64,000 nt of DNA from Bradyrhizobium elkanii USDA 76 (GCF_023278185.1 NZ_CP066356.1:8610001-8674000); one strand, 5' to 3'; counted from the stretch's first letter, positions 55,294 to 63,403 are shown. Program-made: numbers and translations. Notes: generated from the sequence alone by a model not told the origin.

Positions 55294-57516
55294 ATGGAAG
55301 CTTTCGCAAGCACCGCGTCTCATGTGTCCCACAAATGGGCGCCGCCCGCGGACGCCAGCGATATCGTCAAGAGCATCCACGCGATGCTGCATCCGCGCAA
55401 CATCGTGCTGGTCGGCGCCACCGACAAGCCCGGCAATTACGCCGAACGGATCTGGAACAATCTGGTCAAATACGGCTACGCCGGCGGCCTCTATCCGATC
55501 AACGCCAAGCGCGAAGCGATCTGGGGCGTCACCTGCTACAAGGACTTCGCCAGCCTTCCCGAAAAACCCGACCATGTGCTGGTGCTGGTGCCGGCCCGGT
55601 TTGCGGTACAGGTGATCCGCGATGCGGCCGCGGCCGGCGCGCGCTCGGCGACCATCGTCACCTCCGGCTTCAGCGAATTGCAGGATGAAGAGAGCCAGCG
55701 GCTCGCGGTCGAGCTGAAGCAGGCGATCAAGGAGACCGGGCTTGCCGTCACCGGCCCGAATTGCCTCGGCAATCTCAGCGCCGGCGAGAACCTGTTCACC
55801 AATATCGACGACCGCATCGTCACCATGGAGCAGGGCGCGGTGGCGATCGCCGGCCAATCCGGCGCGATCGTGATGGCGATCCGGCAGGCGCTGGAGGATC
55901 GCGGCGTCGGCGTCGGCTACATGGTCACGACCGGCAACGAATCCGGGCTCGAGACCCCGGACCTGATGAGCTATTTCGCCGCCGATCCGAGCATCCGCGT
56001 CATCGTGGTCTATCTCGAAGGCGTCAGGAACACGAAAGTGTTCCGCGATGCCTGCAAGGCCGCGCGCGCCGCCGGCAAGCCGGTGATCGCGCTCAAGCTC
56101 GGCGCCTCCGAAGGCGGCCGCGCTGCGGCGATGGCGCATACCGGCGCGCTCGCCGGTTCGATCGAGACATTCGATGCGATCTCGACCCGCGAGGGCGTGA
56201 TCCGGGTGCGCGGACTGGATGAACTGATCGAAACCACCGAATGCTTCGTCCATGCCGATCCGCCGAAGGGCAATCGCCTCGCGGCGGTGTCGCTGTCGGG
56301 CGGCAAGCGCGGGCTTCTGATCGACGCGTTCTATTCCGCCGGCCTGAATTTTGCGCCGCTCAGCCCGAACGCCTCGGAGCAGCTGGCGAAGATGCTCGGC
56401 CCCGGCAGCATCGTCGGCAATCCGCTCGACGCCGGCTTTGCCGCGGTGGTCGATCCCTCCGTCTACATGAAGTCGATCAAGATCATGATCGACGATCCCG
56501 ACACCGATATCGTCATCATCGATGCCGAGCTGCCGAAGGCGCCGCACGAGCTGCGCGAGCGCAATTTGCGCATCGTCAACGAGATGGCGGGCCAGGCCAA
56601 CAAGCCGGTGATCTATATCAGCGCGATGTCGATCGGCTTCACCGAATTCACCAAGGGGCTGCGCAAGTCGCTGCCCGATATCGCGGTCATGCAGGGCCTC
56701 GACCGCGCGGTCGGCGCGATCAAGTCGCTGATCGAATATGCCGGCCTGCGCAAGGAGGTGCCCGATATCGCGTCGAGCTCGAAGGCATCGGCGCGCGCGG
56801 TGCTGGAGAAGACGCTGAAGGCCGCCAACGGCGCCGCCGCGCTCGACGAGGTCGCCTCGAAGAAGCTGCTCAGGGCCTATGGCATCCCGATCTCAAAGGA
56901 AGAGGTTGCGCAGACCGCGGCGGAGGCCGTGAAGATCGCCAAGCAGATCGGCTTCCCGGTGGTCGCCAAGGTGGTCAGCCCCGACATCCTGCACAAATCC
57001 GATGTTGGCGGCGTGGAGCTGAATCTCGCCAGTGCGGCCGAGGTGAAGAAGGCGTTCAACGACATCACCGCGCGGGTGAAGAAGTTGAAGGGCAAGCCGA
57101 AGCTCGAAGGCATCCTGATCGCGCAGCAGGTCAAGGCCGACCTCGAGCTCGTGGTTGGCGCCTCGCTCGACGCCGAGATGGGCCCCGTCGTGCTGTTCGG
57201 CACCGGCGGCGTCGATATCGAGCTGATGAAGGACGTCGCGCTCGCCGGCGCGCCGCTCGACGCCGCCGAGGCGAAGGAGCTGATTGCCAGGACCAAGGCC
57301 GGGGTCAAGATGAAGGGCTATCGCGGCAAGCCCGCGCTGCACGAGCCGTCGGCGGTGAAGGCGCTGGTCGGTCTTTCCAACCTGATGGCCGACGCCAATG
57401 GCCGCATTGCCTCGATCGACGTCAACCCGTTCCTGATCAACAGCAAGCTCGGCGTCGCCGTCGACGGCCTGATCGTGCTGAACAACGCCGCCGCGAACAA
57501 GGCCGCAGGGCATTAG
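55294..57516 (+). CDS. Acetate--CoA ligase (ADP-forming) family protein, fused alpha-beta
   Basis: 740 residues from ATG 55294; the purine-rich AAGGATAAGGGCAGG precedes it. The N-terminal part is a CoA-binding Rossmann domain (NIVLVGATDKPGNYAERIWNN) followed by succinyl-CoA-ligase-like domains with the phosphohistidine candidate in AAAMAHTGALAGS. The C-terminal ~230 residues are an ATP-grasp domain (KKLLRAYGIPISKEE; LHKSDVGGVELNL). The reaction is reversible acyl-CoA plus ADP and phosphate to acid plus ATP; relatives also act on pimeloyl- or other acyl-CoAs and some are acyltransferase-regulated. The gene is alone, with a palindromic repeat after its stop. Confidence 0.9.
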   Translation: MEAFASTASHVSHKWAPPADASDIVKSIHAMLHPRNIVLVGATDKPGNYAERIWNNLVKYGYAGGLYPINAKREAIWGVTCYKDFASLPEKPDHVLVLVPARFAVQVIRDAAAAGARSATIVTSGFSELQDEESQRLAVELKQAIKETGLAVTGPNCLGNLSAGENLFTNIDDRIVTMEQGAVAIAGQSGAIVMAIRQALEDRGVGVGYMVTTGNESGLETPDLMSYFAADPSIRVIVVYLEGVRNTKVFRDACKAARAAGKPVIALKLGASEGGRAAAMAHTGALAGSIETFDAISTREGVIRVRGLDELIETTECFVHADPPKGNRLAAVSLSGGKRGLLIDAFYSAGLNFAPLSPNASEQLAKMLGPGSIVGNPLDAGFAAVVDPSVYMKSIKIMIDDPDTDIVIIDAELPKAPHELRERNLRIVNEMAGQANKPVIYISAMSIGFTEFTKGLRKSLPDIAVMQGLDRAVGAIKSLIEYAGLRKEVPDIASSSKASARAVLEKTLKAANGAAALDEVASKKLLRAYGIPISKEEVAQTAAEAVKIAKQIGFPVVAKVVSPDILHKSDVGGVELNLASAAEVKKAFNDITARVKKLKGKPKLEGILIAQQVKADLELVVGASLDAEMGPVVLFGTGGVDIELMKDVALAGAPLDAAEAKELIARTKAGVKMKGYRGKPALHEPSAVKALVGLSNLMADANGRIASIDVNPFLINSKLGVAVDGLIVLNNAAANKAAGH

Positions 57517-57524
57517 GCTTCACT

Positions 57525-57664
57525 CCCTCTCCCCGTTCTTACGGGGAGAGGGTCGGGGTGAGGGGCTCTCTCCGCGAGGCGGTACCAGACGAAAGACCTG
57601 TACCCCCTCACCCGGATCGCATCTCACGATGCGATCCGACCTCTTCCCGCATGCGGGGCGAGGT
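57525..57664. repeat. REP-like palindrome with flanking copies
   Basis: A perfect 12-base stem (CCCTCTCCCCGT, TCTT, ACGGGGAGAGGG, 57525-57552) is followed by GGGTGAGGGG, CCCCTCACCC and GATCGCATC/GATGCGATC inverted pairs. It lies between convergent genes and probably ends both transcripts. Confidence 0.85.
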
Positions 57665-57667
57665 GAC

Positions 57668-58429
57668 TTAAAAGCTCGCACCCCACTGCCGCGCGGTCTG
57701 CATCACCCAGTCGCGATAGAGTGTCAGCGGCGTCACGCCGGTGATGCCGCCGCAGCCGGCGGCGCCGTTCGGCCCCGTCGACCAACTCACCACGCCGACG
57801 ATCGCAGGGCCGCCCTGCTTGTCCTCGAACACCGGCGCGCCGGAATCGCCGGTGCAGGCCCCGAGCCCTTCGCGCACGCCCTGCCCGACCGGATCGACGA
57901 GACGGATCTGCAACGTGCCCGGCTTGCCGCTCGCGATCAGGCCGGCGACGCGCGTGGCGCCACCGCTTTTGCCGTCACCGCGCACGGTGACGCCGACGCC
58001 CGCGATGGTGAAGCGGCCGCCGACCTGGATCGGAATGTTTGGCATGCCGAGCGCGGCCGGCGCCTTGCCTGCGGCCGGCGCCGCGAGCTGCAGCAGCGCG
58101 ACATCGGCGGTCGCGACATGATTGGTCATCGCCTGCATCCGGAAGCCGGGATGGATCGCAACCGTCCTGACGTCCTGCAGCTTCGGCTGCCTGTCCGCGC
58201 CATATTCGACGATCTTGTAATCGGCGCCGGGCTGCACGCAATGCGCCGCGGTCAGCACGACCTTCGGCGCGATCAGCGCGCCGGTGCAGAAATTGCCGCG
58301 CGAGCCGACGATGGTGACGACGGAGCGCGCAACGCCATCCGTCGACGGCGCGCCGCCGCCGACGATGGCCAGCGCCGGCGTTGCCACCAACAGGCTAAGA
58401 AAAGCCGTCGCTCGAATTACGCTCGTCAT
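57668..58429 (-). CDS. Secreted trypsin-like serine protease (S1)
   Basis: 253 residues from the ATG at 58429. A signal peptide ending ATPALA is followed directly by IVGGG, the N-terminus that activates trypsin-fold enzymes, so signal peptidase alone could generate active protease. The catalytic triad is complete: H63 in LTAAHC, D109 in TADVALLQL, S196 in TGDSGAPV. A longer frame to 58540 lacks support. It is likely periplasmic or extracellular. It is divergent from the regulator at 58846. Confidence 0.88.
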   Translation of the reverse strand: MTSVIRATAFLSLLVATPALAIVGGGAPSTDGVARSVVTIVGSRGNFCTGALIAPKVVLTAAHCVQPGADYKIVEYGADRQPKLQDVRTVAIHPGFRMQAMTNHVATADVALLQLAAPAAGKAPAALGMPNIPIQVGGRFTIAGVGVTVRGDGKSGGATRVAGLIASGKPGTLQIRLVDPVGQGVREGLGACTGDSGAPVFEDKQGGPAIVGVVSWSTGPNGAAGCGGITGVTPLTLYRDWVMQTARQWGASF

Positions 58430-58845
58430 GGAACCCCGTCGGTCTGCTTCTGAATCGAGCCCATTCGAGCCGCGGCATCGCGTCGCTCGCACCCGGCTCT
58501 GGAGAACACGCAATATTGTACAGAGCATCCAGGCCTGCATGCGTCAATTGTCTAAATATCTAGGCGTCGATCACTACGGCGTTGAAGTCGCCGCCGGAAT
58601 CCAGCACCGCCATCGCGCGCCGGCGCCACACATCGACGTCTGTCGCGAGACGCACCATGTCGGATCGCGCGCCTCATGTGAACTGCGTCTCTTGATTGCC
58701 TGCATCGGGGTCGTAATTTCGGCGTGATACTAATACAACCTCCGGCAGCATATCGCATACTTACTTTCATGACTTTCTGGATGCCGGTGCCGTTGATCTC
58801 AACACGGCGTTTCCATCCGCCATTTCGTTGAGTTAGAGGATAACG
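58430..58845. other. Intergenic region upstream of the regulator and protease
   Basis: About 415 bases between divergent genes. TTGATT and TAATTT with about 16 bases between them (near 58693-58720) could be a promoter for the regulator; the match is modest. No repeat or credible gene was seen. Confidence 0.4.
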
Positions 58846-59520
58846 ATGAGGATAGCGGTCGTCACGCCGATCAGGCTGTTCAGCGAGGGGCTTACCTCGA
58901 GTTTCCAGAACCACGCCGAGTTTGCGATTGCGGCGGCGGTGTCCGATCTCGCCGGCCTGCGCGAGACCCTCGAGACCGGCAGTGTGAATGTCATTCTGAT
59001 CGACGTCACACAGGGTATCGATCTCGACGAAGTGCGCGTGATTGCCAGCGATCATGCGGATGTCGCGCTGGTGGCGCTCGGTCTCAACGAAGATCGGCGC
59101 GACGTGGTCCGCTGCGGCCGGGCCGGTTTCAGCGGCTACATCTCCCGGAACGCCAGCTTCGATGAGCTATGCCGCGCGCTGTCGGACGTGGCATCGGGGC
59201 GGCTCGCCTGCAGCGCCGAGATTTCCGGCGGCCTGCTGCGCGCGCTGTTCTGCATGGAACGTCAGACGGATACGATCGACGCGGACCAGGGACTGACGCG
59301 CCGCGAAGGCGAGGTTCTCAAGCTGATCGGACAAGGCATGTCGAACAAGGAGATCGCGCGCGATCTCAATCTCAGCCTTGCGACGGTCAAGCACCACGTC
59401 CATCACGTGCTGCAGAAGCTCGGCCTGCCGCGCCGGGCACAGGCGATGCGACGGGTGCGCGAAGCACCGTGGATCGCATCATCGGCAGCGATCCCCGATC
59501 GGGCCCGCGAGCTCGACTGA
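58846..59520 (+). CDS. LuxR/NarL-type regulator with degenerate receiver domain
   Basis: 224 residues; AGAGGA precedes the ATG. The receiver keeps the phospho-acceptor position (D53 in ILIDVTQGID) but lacks the acidic pair that binds magnesium: the first strand reads AVVTPIRLF where NarL proteins have V-D-D. The conserved Lys region reads GYISRNAS instead of GYLLKDA. It may therefore be phosphorylation-independent or respond to a ligand. The C-terminal helix-turn-helix, LTRREGEVLKLIGQGMSNKE and ARDLNLSLATVKHHV, is intact. No histidine kinase is adjacent. It precedes the peptide-protease locus in the same direction and is its likely regulator. Confidence 0.88.
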   Translation: MRIAVVTPIRLFSEGLTSSFQNHAEFAIAAAVSDLAGLRETLETGSVNVILIDVTQGIDLDEVRVIASDHADVALVALGLNEDRRDVVRCGRAGFSGYISRNASFDELCRALSDVASGRLACSAEISGGLLRALFCMERQTDTIDADQGLTRREGEVLKLIGQGMSNKEIARDLNLSLATVKHHVHHVLQKLGLPRRAQAMRRVREAPWIASSAAIPDRARELD

Positions 59521-59644
59521 CACCAGCATCCCGAATTCCGTGTTCGGCCGACGCGCAGACGCGTTCGCGCACCGGAGCGCAGATGCACACGTGTTTGCCC
59601 CGGGCGCGCGCAATGGTGCGGCGAGATCGGTCTCGGCTAAACCC

Positions 59645-59712
59645 TTCGATCGATCGTCCGAGCTGCAGGATCGATCTCATGGACCGATCGATCCGTATCG
59701 TCGGCTCGATCC
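59645..59712. promoter_or_regulatory. Cluster of CGATCGAT-type motifs
   Basis: Four GATCGATC-like sites occur in 68 bases: TCGATCGATCG (59646), GGATCGATC (59668), GACCGATCGATCC (59682) and GGCTCGATCC (59703). They lie between the regulator and the subtilase gene and could be operator sites for it. GATC-rich words are also favoured by GC composition, so this is tentative. Confidence 0.3.
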
Positions 59713-59876
59713 TTTCTGATCCACCGCGGCGAATAGGCCTTAGGCGTCACAGCTGCCACAACTGCACCAACGCAACGACCTGCCGCTCTGCTGGATCGCT
59801 GCGTGAAAGCAAATTGCCGCGGAAGATGGATCGGCTGCACGGATTTGCGGCAGGCCGGTCGGGATTGATTTCATGA
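59679..59876 (+). CDS. Small Cys-containing peptide overlapping the subtilase start
   Basis: A 65-residue frame whose TGA overlaps the subtilase ATG by 4 bases (ATGA), the arrangement of translationally coupled genes. AGGA lies 9 bases before the ATG. The sequence starts MDRSIRIVGSIL, then has the polar Cys/Thr/Ser segment RHSCHNCTNATTCRS and ends GFAAGRSGLIS. That centre would suit heterocycle or thioether formation in a modified peptide, but no modifying enzyme is visible. The frame also stays open upstream through the regulator gene as a shadow, so it may be chance. Confidence 0.35.
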   Translation: MDRSIRIVGSILSDPPRRIGLRRHSCHNCTNATTCRSAGSLRESKLPRKMDRLHGFAAGRSGLIS

Positions 59877-62326
59877 ATCCAGTTGCCGACATCGCTGGTC
59901 TGGCTGCCTTGTGGCAGAAAACGTCGGGCGGCGACCCCGCGGTGAAGATCGCGATCATCGACGGCCCCGTCGATCTCAATCATCCTTCGCTCCGGCAGGC
60001 CCGCGTCGCCAGCGGCGGCGAGTTCGTTGCACCGGCTTCGCCGATGATCCAGTCCGAGCACGGCACGCATGTGACGAGCGTGCTGATGGGCACGCCCGGC
60101 AGCCCGGTGCTCGGCGTCGCGCCGAATTGCAGCGCGACCGTGTTCTCGATCTATCGCGAGAATGCCTCCGGTCAGATCGAGCCGTCCTCGCAAAGCACCC
60201 TGGCGCTCGCGATCAACCAGGCGCTCGCCGCCGGTGCCGACGTCATCAATATCAGCAGCGGCCAGCAATCCGCGACCGGTCAGGCCGACCGCATTCTGGT
60301 CGACGCGGTCCGCGCTTGCGAGCGCGCCGGCAAGCTGATCGTCGCCGCTGCAGGCAATGACGGATGCCGCTGCGTCCAGGTGCCGGGCAGCCTCGCTTCG
60401 GTGCTTGCGGTCGGCGCGTGCGATCCGGTCGGCAATCCGCTGCCCTTCAGCAATTTCGGCGACGCCTATCTCGAGAACGGCATCCTCGCGCCGGGCGAGA
60501 ACATCGCCGGCGCCTCGCCGGTCCGCAATATCAGCCTGCGCTCCGGAACGAGTTTTGCGGCGCCGATCGTCACCGGCGTCGTCGCCCTGCTGCTCTCATG
60601 CCTGCGCCAGACCGGACGCAAGGCCGATCCGCAAGCCATCCGTGCCGCGCTGCTCGAAAGCGCGGTGCCCTGCCGCAGCGACGGCAGTGCCTCGCGCTGT
60701 CTCGCCGGGCGGCTCGATATTCCCGCGGCTGTCGCCGCCCTGCTTGGCGAGCAGGCGGACGCCGTCATGCCGTCGGGTACCACGGCCGCGGCTCCCCATT
60801 TCCGGGGAGTGTCCGCGCGCCCTTTCGTCCAACCGTTATCCGCCGCTCAGCCAACTGCAACCAGAGAGGGTTCCATGGGAGATCTATCAGCAATGTCTGC
60901 ACCATCGGCTCCGCGCATATTCGGGCCGGACGGCTCGGTTCTGCGCAGCAGCGCCGGGATCATGCCAAGCGAAGCGCAGCCTGCTGCGCCGGCAGCGCCT
61001 GCGGCCGTCGCCGCGCCCGTTGATCACGGCGTCGCCGCCGCGCCGATCGCAGCGCCGGCGCCCTATCCGTATCACGCGCCCCATGCGGGCGGCGACATGG
61101 TCTGGATGCCGACGCCGGCACCGCAGATGGTCATGCCGCCGATGATGATGCCGCAGATGGCAATGCCGGCGGCCGGCATGATGCCGCAGGCCTGGCTGCA
61201 GCCGCAGCAGCTGCCTGCGCTGATGCCGAGCAACGCGCTTCCCGTCGCGATGCCGCAGGCGCTGCCGATGTACGAAGCCCCCGCGGTTCGCACCAGCGAG
61301 AACAGCTGCGGCTGTGGCGGCGGCCTGCGTCCGCAGGGCGCCGCGGCGGAATCCACCGGACAGCTCGCGTTCCCGATCGGCCGGCTGTTCTACGACTTCG
61401 GCAAGGAGGCGCGCCTCGACTACTTCGTGCAGGCCATCGCCAACTGGCGCGACAGCCTGATCGGACGCGGCGATCCGGCGTTCGGGCCGGAGCGCGACCG
61501 CTCCGGCGATACCTCGGCGCCGTACAATCCGGCGATCATGGCGCGCTATCTGTTGAACCAGGCCGAAGGTGAGAGCGCGACACCGAGCGGCTCGGGCAAC
61601 AACTTCCCGGATGCCGATGCCATCATCTGGACGATGACGATCGACTCGATCCCGATCTATGCGGTCAAGCCGCTCGATGTGTTCGGTCTCGGATTCTTCG
61701 CCGCGCTGATCCTGGCGCTCTGGCATCAGGAGGTCTCGCATGACGATCCATCGAACACCCGAACCGTGGTCCCGGCCGCGCGCGGCGGCGACGATACGCC
61801 ACCGACCACGCCCCCGGCTTTCCCGCCGCGCGGCGGTGTTGCGCGGATTTCGATGGCCGGCTGGGTCGACAGCGCCAACACGACCAAGCTCCTGAACGGG
61901 ACCGTCGTGCCGACGCTGGTGACCGACTGGCGCGGCTTCTACCAGTGGGATCTCTACACGCTGTTCGGGCCCGATCCCGACACCTGGCCGGCCGGCGCGG
62001 AAGGCTTCCTCGAGCGGATCTACAACGAGTTCCGCAATGTCGGCCTCTCGCCGCAGGATCGCGCGCTGAACTATTCCGCGATGAATGCCTACAACACGCG
62101 GAAGATCTTCACCGACGTCGCCAAGAAGGGCTTGCGGCTCGATACCGTCGAGGTCGACCAGAGCGTCATCTGCCGCCCGGACTCGGTTTGTCACGACGTG
62201 ACTTACCGCTTCTTCAATCCGACCCAGGTCCTGACCCAGGCGCGCGAAGTCTATCAGTACACGATCGACGTGAGCGACGTGGTGCCGGTGGCGGTCGGAC
62301 CGCTGCGGCAGTGGCAGGTCTATTGA
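59873..62326 (+). CDS. PatA/PatG-like subtilase (cyanobactin maturation protease family)
   Basis: 817 residues with no signal peptide, so cytoplasmic like cyanobactin proteases. The N-terminal S8 domain (1-290) begins VADIAGLAALWQKTSGGDP, as in PatA/PatG, with triad D30 (IIDGPVDLNHP), H63 (SEHGTHVTS) and S227 (SGTSFAAP). An Ala/Pro linker follows, then a Met/Pro-rich low-complexity stretch (~409-466; MPPMMMPQM) and SCGCGG. The C-terminal ~350 residues (GRLFYDFGKEARLDYFVQAI; then a segment ending RQWQVY) match the PatG C-terminal region by recollection. Cyanobactin relatives cut precursor peptides and PatG also macrocyclises. Three small genes follow directly. Confidence 0.85.
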   Translation: MNPVADIAGLAALWQKTSGGDPAVKIAIIDGPVDLNHPSLRQARVASGGEFVAPASPMIQSEHGTHVTSVLMGTPGSPVLGVAPNCSATVFSIYRENASGQIEPSSQSTLALAINQALAAGADVINISSGQQSATGQADRILVDAVRACERAGKLIVAAAGNDGCRCVQVPGSLASVLAVGACDPVGNPLPFSNFGDAYLENGILAPGENIAGASPVRNISLRSGTSFAAPIVTGVVALLLSCLRQTGRKADPQAIRAALLESAVPCRSDGSASRCLAGRLDIPAAVAALLGEQADAVMPSGTTAAAPHFRGVSARPFVQPLSAAQPTATREGSMGDLSAMSAPSAPRIFGPDGSVLRSSAGIMPSEAQPAAPAAPAAVAAPVDHGVAAAPIAAPAPYPYHAPHAGGDMVWMPTPAPQMVMPPMMMPQMAMPAAGMMPQAWLQPQQLPALMPSNALPVAMPQALPMYEAPAVRTSENSCGCGGGLRPQGAAAESTGQLAFPIGRLFYDFGKEARLDYFVQAIANWRDSLIGRGDPAFGPERDRSGDTSAPYNPAIMARYLLNQAEGESATPSGSGNNFPDADAIIWTMTIDSIPIYAVKPLDVFGLGFFAALILALWHQEVSHDDPSNTRTVVPAARGGDDTPPTTPPAFPPRGGVARISMAGWVDSANTTKLLNGTVVPTLVTDWRGFYQWDLYTLFGPDPDTWPAGAEGFLERIYNEFRNVGLSPQDRALNYSAMNAYNTRKIFTDVAKKGLRLDTVEVDQSVICRPDSVCHDVTYRFFNPTQVLTQAREVYQYTIDVSDVVPVAVGPLRQWQVY

Positions 62327-62362
62327 CGCGATTGCTCCTCTGCGTCCGGAGGAGATCAGAAC

Positions 62363-62521
62363 GTGGCGCGAATGCGTCACGTGGTCCAGGGGATCGACGT
62401 GATGAGCGATCCCCTGGGCGACGTCCAGCGACGGCTGCCCCGGTCGGTGCCCACCTCCCGTAGTTGCCGTCAATTCAAACCGAAAGAAGGAGCTGAACAT
62501 GTACGCAAGGAACGACTTTGA
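62363..62521 (+). CDS. Possible small ORF overlapping the peptide gene
   Basis: A 52-codon frame starting GTG with GGAGGAG about 8 bases upstream. It reads MARMRHVVQGIDVMSDPLG at the start and is basic afterwards, and runs 23 bases into the next gene. The DNA contains a strong hairpin (62386-62417), so the sequence may instead be a structured leader whose coding potential is accidental. Confidence 0.25.
   Translation: MARMRHVVQGIDVMSDPLGDVQRRLPRSVPTSRSCRQFKPKEGAEHVRKERL
62386..62417 (+). terminator. Perfect hairpin between subtilase and peptide gene
   Basis: An 11-base perfect stem (CCAGGGGATCG / CGATCCCCTGG) with a 10-base loop lies 60 bases after the subtilase stop. No T-run follows, so it may be a partial terminator, an mRNA processing site or a protein binding site that sets the peptide level apart from the protease. 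Confidence 0.55.
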
Positions 62522-62690
62522 GACCTTCGGCAGCGTGCGTAGCCCGATCCAGTGTGAGGGCATCGAGCGCGGTCCGAAGCGGATTGCCGACGTGGCGACC
62601 AACGGGTCGGTCAACCCGCAGGGTTGGGGAGAAATCCTCGGCGGCGTCGCGCAGGCGCTGCCGGGTGTCCTCGGCGCCTTCGGCATCTGA
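62499..62690 (+). CDS. Small protein with hydrophobic Gly-rich C-terminus, candidate precursor peptide
   Basis: 63 residues with a near-ideal ribosome binding site (AGAAGGAG, 6 bases from ATG), stronger than that of the protease, suggesting high expression. The N-terminal two thirds are polar (MYARNDFETFGSVRSPIQCE) with one Cys. The C-terminal part, GWGEILGGVAQALPGVLGAF and a final Gly-Ile, is amphipathic and Gly/Ala/Leu-rich, like class II bacteriocins or membrane-active peptides. There is no double-glycine leader motif apart from LGG inside this segment. It could be cut by the upstream subtilase. No homologue is recalled. Confidence 0.7.
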   Translation: MYARNDFETFGSVRSPIQCEGIERGPKRIADVATNGSVNPQGWGEILGGVAQALPGVLGAFGI

Positions 62691-62701
62691 TCGCCAAACT
62701 C

Positions 62702-62724
62702 GGGGCCCGGCGCTGTCGGGCCCC
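62702..62724 (+). terminator. Hairpin after the peptide gene
   Basis: GGGGCCCG, loop GCGCTGT, CGGGCCCC is a perfect 8-base GC stem 12 bases after the stop codon. No T-run follows. It is likely to stabilise the upstream mRNA or reduce read-through into the next small gene. Confidence 0.6.
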
Positions 62725-62748
62725 ACCCCCACCTTCGAGGAGGCCGAC

Positions 62749-62928
62749 ATGATGCAGAAATCCACCGCCAGGAGCCCACAGCAACAGCAGCAGAACGGTC
62801 GCCGGATCGAGCCATCCGGCAAGATCGTCGTGTCGTCAGTCGTGAGCCACGCCTCGCTGATCGCCGCGATCAGCGACCGCAACCCGATCATCGCCAAACG
62901 CACCACATCCGACGAAGACAAGTCCTGA
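62749..62928 (+). CDS. Small hypothetical protein, candidate second peptide
   Basis: 59 residues starting with two Met codons; GAGGAGG ends 5 bases before the first. The sequence has a poly-Gln run (PQQQQQNG), a central hydrophobic stretch KIVVSSVVSHASLIAAISD and a charged end TTSDEDKS. No family is recognised. It has the same direction and similar size as its neighbours, each with its own good ribosome binding site, so the frame is probably real. Confidence 0.65.
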   Translation: MMQKSTARSPQQQQQNGRRIEPSGKIVVSSVVSHASLIAAISDRNPIIAKRTTSDEDKS

Positions 62929-62964
62929 CGTCGTCGTCGTCACCGAACCTATGGAGCCGATGCC

Positions 62965-63306
62965 ATGGCAAGACCGCCCCGCAAATCCGGATCCGACAGC
63001 GCCGCCTCGCCCCCGCCGGCGGAAGCACCTTCCGCAGCGTCACGCATGGCCCAGGCGCGGCGCCCGATGGAGGCAGCTGTTGTCGCCCGTCCGAAGATCG
63101 CCACCACTCCCACTCCGCCGACAACGCCGACCTATCTGGCGCCGCCGCAGGGCCCCGGGGCTCCGCAGCAAATGCGCCATGATGGCTCACCGCATTCGGA
63201 GGAGCGGCTCAACACCGCGATGAAGATCCTGCTCGATCCCACGGCGCGCGCGCTGCCGAGCAAGGTCTATTCCGGACAGGCGCGAAACTGGACCCGCAGA
63301 CCGTAA
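62965..63306 (+). CDS. Small Pro/Ala-rich hypothetical protein
   Basis: 113 residues from ATG 62965, with GGAG 8 bases upstream; an ATG at 62951 belongs to another frame. The first 80 residues are disordered in character (Pro, Ala, Ser, Thr, basic). The C-terminus, ERLNTAMKILLDPTARALP with VYSGQARNWTRRP, is better ordered and may be the functional part. No family is recognised. It is the last of three consecutive small genes after the subtilase. Confidence 0.6.
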   Translation: MARPPRKSGSDSAASPPPAEAPSAASRMAQARRPMEAAVVARPKIATTPTPPTTPTYLAPPQGPGAPQQMRHDGSPHSEERLNTAMKILLDPTARALPSKVYSGQARNWTRRP

Positions 63307-63403
63307 TCGGCTTTGCGCGCCGAACAGGCCGCGATCCGCAACCGTGCACGCAACGGCCCGCCCGATCCGGCGGCGCGGCCGTTGCCGTTCGCCGGAGAGC
63401 AAC

